Shown here one piece after another: positions 1 to 8,300 of a stretch of DNA of 64,000 bases. The translations under genes and the position numbers were made by a program. Below the pieces are notes generated by a model. It was not told the origin of the DNA. It worked only from the letters and a program-made list of their open reading frames with translations, and did not search any database. Each line of letters opens with the position of its first letter. The stretch's first letter is position 1. The DNA comes from Angiostrongylus vasorum (Eukaryota > Nematoda > Chromadorea > Rhabditida > Metastrongylidae), in contig JADANN010000148.1 of the NCBI GenBank assembly GCA_018806985.1, positions 558,001 to 622,000 on the forward strand, given 5' to 3'.

Positions 1-745
1 TCCTCCTACTGTCGCATGTTCCGAGGAACAGTTCTTCTCCGGTGTCACAGACGGAGTTGAAAGGCTGGCGTCTTCTCGTCTCGGCCAAGCCGATGATGTC
101 GTACTTTATCCTTCTTGCTTGCATGAGCAAGTCTTCTATCGAGGACTCGGATGCAAGTGTACGTACATCGTCACTATTGTTCTTCGTTTTCCAGGCAGCT
201 TCCAGTGGTCCTGTGATTTTAGCAGCCTCTCCGTACTCATCCTACCCAATGCTGTGAAAGTGGCGGCTCTTTCGGGATCAGGGGAATGAGGCCGATTTTT
301 TTTACTGTGTTTAGCACTTTTTGATACCCACGTATAGCTTGCTGGGCTCTGAACGTGGGGAGGGTATACTTACGGGTAGCTTGCCAGGCTCTCCCAGAGT
401 GGACATGGAGCTTATTTGTTGCAGGCGACTCTTAACCGCCTCCCGTATGCTTCCCTGTCACTTGATTGCAGGCTTTTGGCCGAATTGACTCGTAGAATAC
501 AATCTGCGTAAACTAGAACATACCCACACACGCGTGGATGAATAGGCCCCGTAAATGCAGGAAGTATGTGCCAAATCGGCGCAGCAGAAACAGGGAGTCC
601 ATCCCCTAGATCCCACCTACGTCTCAGGGAAACATACGGTCGCTTTTGGTCCGCGATTAACCCTCTATCGGCCACCAGGGGATGCGCCACGTAGCCTCGC
701 GACTAACCGGCTCGAGATCCCTCATATGAGGTAGATCCGTGGTAT
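1..745 (-). mobile_element. RTE-type LINE, 5' UTR and start of endonuclease domain (runs off left edge)
   Basis: Read on the minus strand, about 745-300 is an untranslated leader and about 200-1 encodes the start of an apurinic-type endonuclease (exonuclease-endonuclease-phosphatase fold), the first domain of RTE-clade LINE proteins. Visible motifs are [18 protein letters not shown], then GLAETRR, which holds the metal-binding Glu, then [10 protein letters not shown]. The frame is open from about 170 to the window edge, so the rest of the element probably lies to the left. The same leader and protein start recur at 38260-39015, with near-identical blocks in both. This copy is better preserved there, because the other has a frameshift just after the start. 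The LINE would copy itself by target-primed reverse transcription. Whether this copy is intact cannot be told from here. Confidence 0.75.
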
Positions 746-2168
746 ATGACAATGGCCAGGGAGGCGATACTTAGGCTACATTATTTCGTAATATGTGCGC
801 AAGCATGGATAGAAAGCACTGTCGATTGTGTATCTGTTTTTGTAACAAATCAGTCGTACCGTTTACAATGAAATTACGGTTCAAGTTCCTCTCATAAGGT
901 GACAAATATCGTCACTGACGTCATCATCACAACGGATCGCTGGCACAAACATTATTTTGAATGTGATTAACCGAATCTCGCTTATATCGACGTTAATTTA
1001 AGTCAATGATTTTTTTTAAAATGGGACAACTGAGAATATGACAGGGTTATGGATAGAAATATCAACCACGCAAATGCCCACACTTGAGAATTGCTGGCAA
1101 TTTCGAAAAAGTAATGAAAAAATGAACTAAAAAAAGCAAATTGCCTTCAATTGCACGAGCAAAAAATTCTCATATTGTCATAATGTGGGAAGCTGACTGC
1201 AGGCACCTCCTCTCTTAGTATCAGACAGCATTCCTCAGATGAGACCCCCTTGCGAAACGCGCAGTGCTTTGTTTCTTCCTCGAACAAGCAAAATTCCCTA
1301 GTCAGTTCTACTAGCTAATAGCTATTAATGGAGATTAGCGTGCACTGGGTTTTTTTTCTGCTGCAGGTAATCGCATTGCTTTTAGAAGTTTTTGAGAGTA
1401 AGCTAATATATTTGGAGTACCTTTGCAATGTTCTACATTATGGAAAGTCAAAAGAATTCCAGCAACGCTTGTCAGAACCACGCCAACTATATGACTAAGG
1501 CGATCTTATTCTGTGCCCACTGCTTCCTGCAAAGCAATCACAATCTTGGCCCACGACTTCTGCTAATGTCTCTGAGACAACCACATAGATCTTTTATCAC
1601 TGTTCTGCCTCTCAAACTTTGCAATGAGGTCGAGTTCGTATCATGCTCACGTACAGTAACATCTGTCTCGGCTTCTGTCAGATCATCTGCTAAAAATTAA
1701 TGTATCCAGACAATGAAAAGTAGAAGAGATATGTTGTTGTGCAGAAATGAAGACTTCTCGACATCAACAGCTCTGTGCTTTATGTCGTGGTCATTGCTCA
1801 GGCGATTTTCGGCAGACATGGCAATAAAACGATATTGCATTGATGTATACGGTTATAAGATATCAAAGCAGAAAAATTCGTTGTAGTAGTGTCTTTCAGT
1901 GGTTTCGCCCCCACAGTGTCTTAAGAGAAAATCCAAGCAATTTCGTTCCCACTAATCTCACTAACCTTGTTTTTTACTCAATTCTTCTTCTCCTTCAATT
2001 TTACAGTGCATTCAGAATCGTGTTGTTTTTTGCAAATGCCATGTTACTGGATAATACGACATAATGTTAATTAAGCGTTGGTGGCAAGCTCTGCCCCTTA
2101 TGTTTCTATGAGTTTTTTGTCGCATTAAAGTAGGAATGACGTTTTTTAGTGTCAAGAAGCTAAAAAAA
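746..2168. other. no gene recognised; upstream of the chemoreceptor
   Basis: AT-rich sequence with only short chance open frames (for example 1428-1700). Nothing here resembles a known protein or repeat of this window. A TTTTTTAG at 2142-2149 just before the receptor start could be a trans-splice acceptor. Confidence 0.5.
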
Positions 2169-2394
2169 ATGGTCAACAACAGCATCACTCTCGTCGTCGA
2201 TGTATTCCTGTTAATCATCTGCATTTTACAAATCCTTGCCAATTTTCTTGTGCTATTTGTTTGGCTTACCGAGAAGCGACTCTATCGGAACGAGAACCTT
2301 ATTCTGCTCATCTCGCTTGCTTTCATAGATTTCTCATACGCCGTTCTGCAATTTCCATATCTGATCATTCTGATTGCAGGTATGAAACCAAATG
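2169..2394 (+). CDS. chemoreceptor exon 1 (TM1-TM2)
   Basis: Encodes a short N-terminus, TM1 (VFLLIICILQILANFLVLFV), the loop WLTEKRLYRNEN and TM2 (ISLAFIDFSYAVLQFPYLII). It ends in ATG|GTGAGT, a strong donor. The last base G joins AT of exon 2 to make Asp. Confidence 0.75.
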
Positions 2395-5300
2395 GTGAGT
2401 ACGTCTTTTTCTTTTTCCATAGTCACCAGTTGGAAATTTAAAACGTAATATAGCCAGTTACATATGTCTTGCCTTATAATGATAGGTTTCACGTTTCACA
2501 CTTCTGATGAATGAATAGCTCGAAATCGCAGAAAAAGCAGTTTGGTTCGTGTCTTCAGAATGTAGAAATGTAGAAAAGAATAGGATTGTAAATCACAGTT
2601 AAACACAAATTATACCTTAGGTAAAGTACAAGTGAAGCCAGTTTTCTAGAAAACACTTAGAATATTAAAAAGTGCTTGAAGTGCTAGAGGACAGTCATGC
2701 TTTCTTCTTAATTTCCATTTTTTAAATGTGGAAGCATTTATTGCTTATAGAATGCTTAATGCTCATTCTAAACGACATCTCGTCGCAGTGAAGGGTATAC
2801 ATGAAGGCAAGAAATTGCTGATCAGAAATCTCTGAAGAGTTTTGAATTAACGCCAATACTCATTGTGAACGTGGATAACAGATGCAATAATCACAGGCGT
2901 AGTAGCTTCGTGTGTCAATCCATTTGGGAACGCTGCATTCAGATTTATATCCGGGCTCTCTTGAGATAGTCTCGGTTCCTAAAAAGTGCTTGGTAAAGAT
3001 GATTTGTGTTAACAAGCCATGATGGAACGAAAATTTAGTGCTACGGTCTTTTAGTTGAGTCGTAGAAGTATTTGACTGAGGACGGCATTTGATTACGACA
3101 TTCTCCACGCGTTGAAAGAAGGCGAAATCGGCCGAAGTCGACTGCTAGCCATTGTGGAATAGCCGCTTTACTGATAACTTCGTGTCATTTAATCAACAAT
3201 GCCATGAAAAGTATGGTTATTTGTACAATTGTGGTTAAAATCTCCGCAATTATCACAACGAGTCAAGACAAATAACTCTGGATGACAGCTGACAAAGAAG
3301 CTTCCTGTATATTGGGAAACTGCTTGAAGAGGTCACGTCATTCTTGATATTATTCGCCCTGTATAAAGGCGCAGCGCTGAATGGTGCTACTTCATTCGCT
3401 CTATTCTCCACTCTATTCAGTTCGACTCGATACGATACCCGGACTCCGAAGGTTCACATCGCAGTTAGTACAGAAACAACTTTGAGGACAGTCCAGTCGA
3501 ATCCATGTATCTCTGGAAAAGGCGATACTTGTGAAGTATTAGCCACAATAAAGACTTCTAGGAACCTCGTCTAACCTTATCAGTAAACCTTGGCGATTAA
3601 TCAATTATGACCAATGGGAGTCAGTAATGAAAGTTCTCCTAAGGTACACTTAAGGAAAAAATCACTGTGCATCAACCACCACAAAATAACGCTAGTCACG
3701 TTCGCAGAAATTCTGTGTCAGAGGCAGGGACTTCCTTTTAACATCTTTGCTACTCTATGCATTAATTCCAATGTATACGCGCCGCAGATTGTGCTCTGAT
3801 TTCAATGCACATTGCACTTAGCTGTTTATTTTGCTGCAAAAAATTTGATGCTTTGTGCTCCAGCTTTTCTATCACATAAGCTCTATCGAGCGGGGTCCTG
3901 AGAAGCAATATTCTAGGCCTAATAATTTGGAAATTTCGCAAGTGGTGATAAAAATGAGAGGCATACCACCTGTATCATGTATTGCCCCATTGATTATCTA
4001 GGTATTGGAGCGGACGCCAATAAACTTTTTATTTCTTCCCGTCGCGTGCAAGAGTAGTCCAGTGGCTTCTGCTCGGTTTAGAGGCTCGTTTAGCATCATA
4101 TATTTCTGCTAGGATTTTTCGTAAAGAATTGTATCCATCGGGTCCGCTACTCTTCTAGCTGCTCGTTTGACACCTCGTGGTATCCACTCAATGACGGCTG
4201 TTGTCAATCGGTTGTCGTTCATACACATTACATGTTCGGTCCAGCTTATTTCCGACGGTTTGGCGTATAGAATGACGTCTCTGATTTTTTTATCGTTGAC
4301 GTAGGTCGCAGCTTCGAATTCCCTTTCCCATGTGCGTGAAACGAGATACTGGCAGAATAATCGATATATCTGTATATATGTTCTTACGATCTGCCATTTT
4401 TTTAGGCGACGCGAGCTTGGTATAGATGTTATATCGTTATTGTTGTCTTTCTCTGGCTGACGTTTCGGCGACTTCGCCTTCCTCAGAGCCTGGACGTATC
4501 ATATGTAATAGCAGCGCCACAAATCGGTCATTTACATAGCATTAATAAAGATCCAGCATAAGAAAAGATGCCAGTTCTCAAAAAACAGATATTTTAATCA
4601 GGGAGTCGGTCAATGCGGTAAAGGCAACCGTGTAATGGCCTTTAGTTATTCCTCGGCTTAAAACGACCATCCAACTTGTCCTGTCCTATACTTGCTTACT
4701 ACGACACGCAAGCTTACTTATGCTGATGACCTTGTGTCCACCGAGCCGTCATCATTTAAGGTTAGACCAATCATCAGTTGTATAGGTGAGCCAATGGATA
4801 GAATAACATGGTTTCTGAGCCTTTTCCTGACCCAGTTATTGAAATTCATGCCAACCTATCTGTCCATTACCAAAATATTCTTAGATCACCTACGGTACGC
4901 TCAACTAAACAGTGCGTATGTAACGGAGTCATTCGATGTTACCTCACTTTACACCAACGAATGATTCCGCATTGCAAGCCATTTTCGAGCTACTCGTGGA
5001 ACATGAAAAGGACACAAATATCTATGGGTTGTCGATCCAACAACTAATGACTCTCTTAATACAGTGTCTTAATTGGTCAATTTTTAGGCAGTCGGGAAGA
5101 CATTTGTACAAATTAGAGGGTTGGTCATGGGACAGCGTTTAGCACCAAGCCTTGCCATCGCTTTCATGTATAAGGTGGAAGCTCCAGTTTTTGATCGCCC
5201 ATCATTGCTTTATTGTCGATATATAGAAGACTGCTTTGTCGTCTGTTTCACACAAGAACAGATGGACGAGTGCTTTAAATTCTTAAACGGCCAGTTGGAG

Positions 5301-8300
5301 TATATGAATTTTACGCGGGAAAAACCAAGCGAGGACTGGCTTCTATTCTTCAACATCCAAATAAAGCTTTTAGAAAGTGGCTACACAACAAAATGGCATC
5401 AAAAGCCATGTAGTAAAAATGTGCTAGTGCAGCACCTTTCCTGTCGTCCTTCACACATGAAAAAAAAGCTGTCATTAAATACAGGTAGCGAACAGCTAAC
5501 AATGAATGCATAGGAGAAGAGGAAAGGTAGGAATCGCTGAACTTGACACAAAAAAAATAGCAAAAAAACAAAAATCAGTTGTTTCCAATGACTGCGAAGA
5601 AAAAGCCACTCGGATCAGACCAAAATATATGGTTATTCCTCGAAATAATGTTCCAAACCTAAATAAGATTTCCTTCATGCTACCCTTCGTTTTAAACGAA
5701 TTAGCTTACACCGTAAAGAGGTTCCTTAGAAGAACTGGTCTTGAATGTTATGTGACAGTTATTGATCTCCCATCCAATACACTACGTCGTCAGCTAGTTC
5801 GCAACCACTTCTGTGATCGTTTGCGCAGCTCAGAAAATTGTGTAATCTGTCCTAACGGGAGGGACGGGGATTGCATGTGCCCAGGTACAATATACTTGAT
5901 CTCGTGTAGGACATGTGGTAAGGAATATTTAGGGAAGCGGGTAGCCCGCTTTGTCTCCGCATAAACGAACATCTAGATGAGAGCTAAAATTTGATAGACT
6001 ACTCCTCGAGGTACATGTAGGGCACGATAACATAATGGTGATGATTTTGAAGTGAATGTCTGGATCTCACGAATGTATCACTATCACACATGGTATGTTA
6101 CCTTTTCTGGAGATGATTTTTTGATGCACATCACCATGGGTGGGTCTCACCTATTATCCCTCGTGAACGACACACGGGCACATGGGTGGTCCAACGCCAA
6201 GGTGGTTGGTTTTTTGAAAACTGGGGTCTTTTCATGTGCTGTATCTTCATTTGTGGTATGATTTACCGAATTGTGTGGCCACTGTTACATATGATACGTC
6301 CAGGCTCTGAGGAAAGCGAATTTGCCAAGAAATCAGCCATTGAAAGACAACAACAACGATATAGAATCTATACCAACCTCGCATCTGCTAAAAAAGTGGA
6401 GCTCGTAAGAACATCTGTGTAGATTTATCTTTTGAATAGTTTCAAGCAAAATGAGGTGGACCTTCGTGGAATGAATCATTGACTAACAAACAATTGGTGA
6501 AGTATACAATCGTGCTTTTGTAATGCTGTGATTATAGGAACAGAGTCACTTAAGTAGTATCAAGTAGACAAAAGTGTTTTCCTTTCAGATGTTCCTCTAA
6601 ACTACAATCCATGGGTGATCGTACATCTTGGCGGTCCTTCAGCTGCTCTAATGAAGGCCGGCTGTACAATAACAGTGGCCATTGCGTTCGATCGTGTAAT
6701 GGCATTGTACTTCCCTGTGCACTACTATCAACAAAAGAAAGCTTAGTCAGTTTAAAATTATCTCTCTATAAGCGTTGGTTAATTAACTACTATTGACAAA
6801 CTACTGGTTAGTTATTCTTAAATATTCTTGGCAGATTTAAGGTTTATGTGTATTCTCGCAACGGTACATATATTTCGTTTAAAATAATGACACCTTCTAC
6901 TAAAAAAACCTTTCCAAGAAAGTGTTGGGGCATTGTTTATCATTTAAGATGATTAAGTATTGCATTTCACCTGCACTATTCATTAATGTGAGTGTTGATA
7001 TGTAAGCACACAAGATTTTTCTCGAGAACGCTCATAGAGCGTTATTTCGATGGTTATGTAGCCCTTGCAATTTTGGGAAATATTGAGCGCATTTCTAGTG
7101 AGTGAAAAAATACCACAAAAATTGGATTGATTTCTATACATTTACCACATCAATAATAGTTGAGCACTAGAAGATAAAGATTCATCCCCTACTCCTATGT
7201 CAGCTCTCAGTTCATGTACTTGTCGACAAACGTCTTTGATTATTACTGAATACTTGGATGTCATATTCTCACGATACCTGTAGACTACTGCATATCTCCT
7301 ATTCCATTTTGTCCTTCCCAAACGTTGTCGCTTGTAGCTATCTGTTTGGTGGCGTTTGTCATTATCATTTCTTCAGTCACAATTTCTTTCCACCTGAAAA
7401 TGAAACTGAATGACGTGAGCGGCCAACATGATGTTGTCAATTTTGTATATGGTCGTCTCATTCGTTGTCTTTCTCTTCTTTGTTCGTTGCTCTTCTCATC
7501 CATTTTTTTGTCAGTTTATTTCATAGCCGATCCATCTAAATGCCACATGAGATGTTTTGCTGCATCTCGAAGACGAGACAATTTCCTATCATATGAACGG
7601 TGCACTTTGACTTCATTCTTTGTATTCCGACTACGTTCTAAAAAATGGGTGGTGCACGTGGTTAAAGTGGCAACCGAGGTTCCAGCTGTATAATAGAGCG
7701 TTATGAAAACCGCTTAGTTAAAAGTTGAACGCAGAGTTATCCGTTAACTGGTTGATGGCTACTCTAAAAGGAACCCACGCTGCTCACGCTCGCATCTGCC
7801 CATTGAAGCTGACTTTTACGATCTCGGATACGCTTTGTATGCGATTCACTGCACACAATTCTGTCGAAATTCTGCTTGGTGAAATGGATAGGTTGCACCT
7901 AAGGTCTTCGAATTCTCAGTAAATTCATAAATCCTAGATAACTTTCCTGTCCCTGCATCATCGTGCACTAAATCTTCAGCTGGCCGCAGATTTTCTAGCT
8001 CCAAAGGTATGGTGTCTTTTTTGGTTGCGAGAATTTCGTAAAGTTTGCTACGTCCAGCAAAGCGCTTTGAAAAAACTGAATTGTCTTGTCCTGGAACAGC
8101 ATCTCTCGTTATGCTCTTACTGCAGACTTTAGAGCAGCTCGGACTTCAGAGCGTAGTACTTGGGATCGCTTTCATTCCGCGCATATTTTCTAGTTTTGAC
8201 AATGGTTGTCGAACACAAAGAGAAAGGAGAACATTTCCTTCGTCAATTCTAAATTATTGCGGGAAGTTGTGGTAATATCGGTCACTTAAAGGAAAAGCAT

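Larger units (their letters stand above)
4380..6422 (+). mobile_element. Penelope-like element (RT plus GIY-YIG), decayed, inside receptor intron 1
   Basis: Coding pieces in shifting frames run 4690-5970. They hold FKVRPIISCIG (RT motif before A), ESFDVTSLYTN (motif A with catalytic Asp), MGQRLAPSLAIAFM (motif B), LYCRYIEDCFVVC (motif C), then CVICPNGRDGDC and GTIYLISCRTCGKEYLG, the N-terminal half of a GIY-YIG endonuclease. RT followed by GIY-YIG is diagnostic of PLEs; the nematode clade Nematis is likely. Motif C has YIED in place of YIDD, so the RT would be inactive even without the frameshifts. The element is bounded by inverted repeats, about 4380-4530 and 6258-6420, sharing blocks around TCAGAGCCTGGACGTATCAT. 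A decayed hammerhead-like motif sits in each. It makes up about half of intron 1. Confidence 0.85.

Noticed and set aside
42..257. 71-codon + frame at the left edge
   Set aside because: Shadow of the RTE endonuclease on the minus strand, which has recognisable motifs in the same bases.
7325..7414. TM5 exon of the chemoreceptor
   Set aside because: First considered, but 9490-9637 has the class-typical YWG-SNM motif and fits splice phases at both ends; the stretch at 7325 does not.
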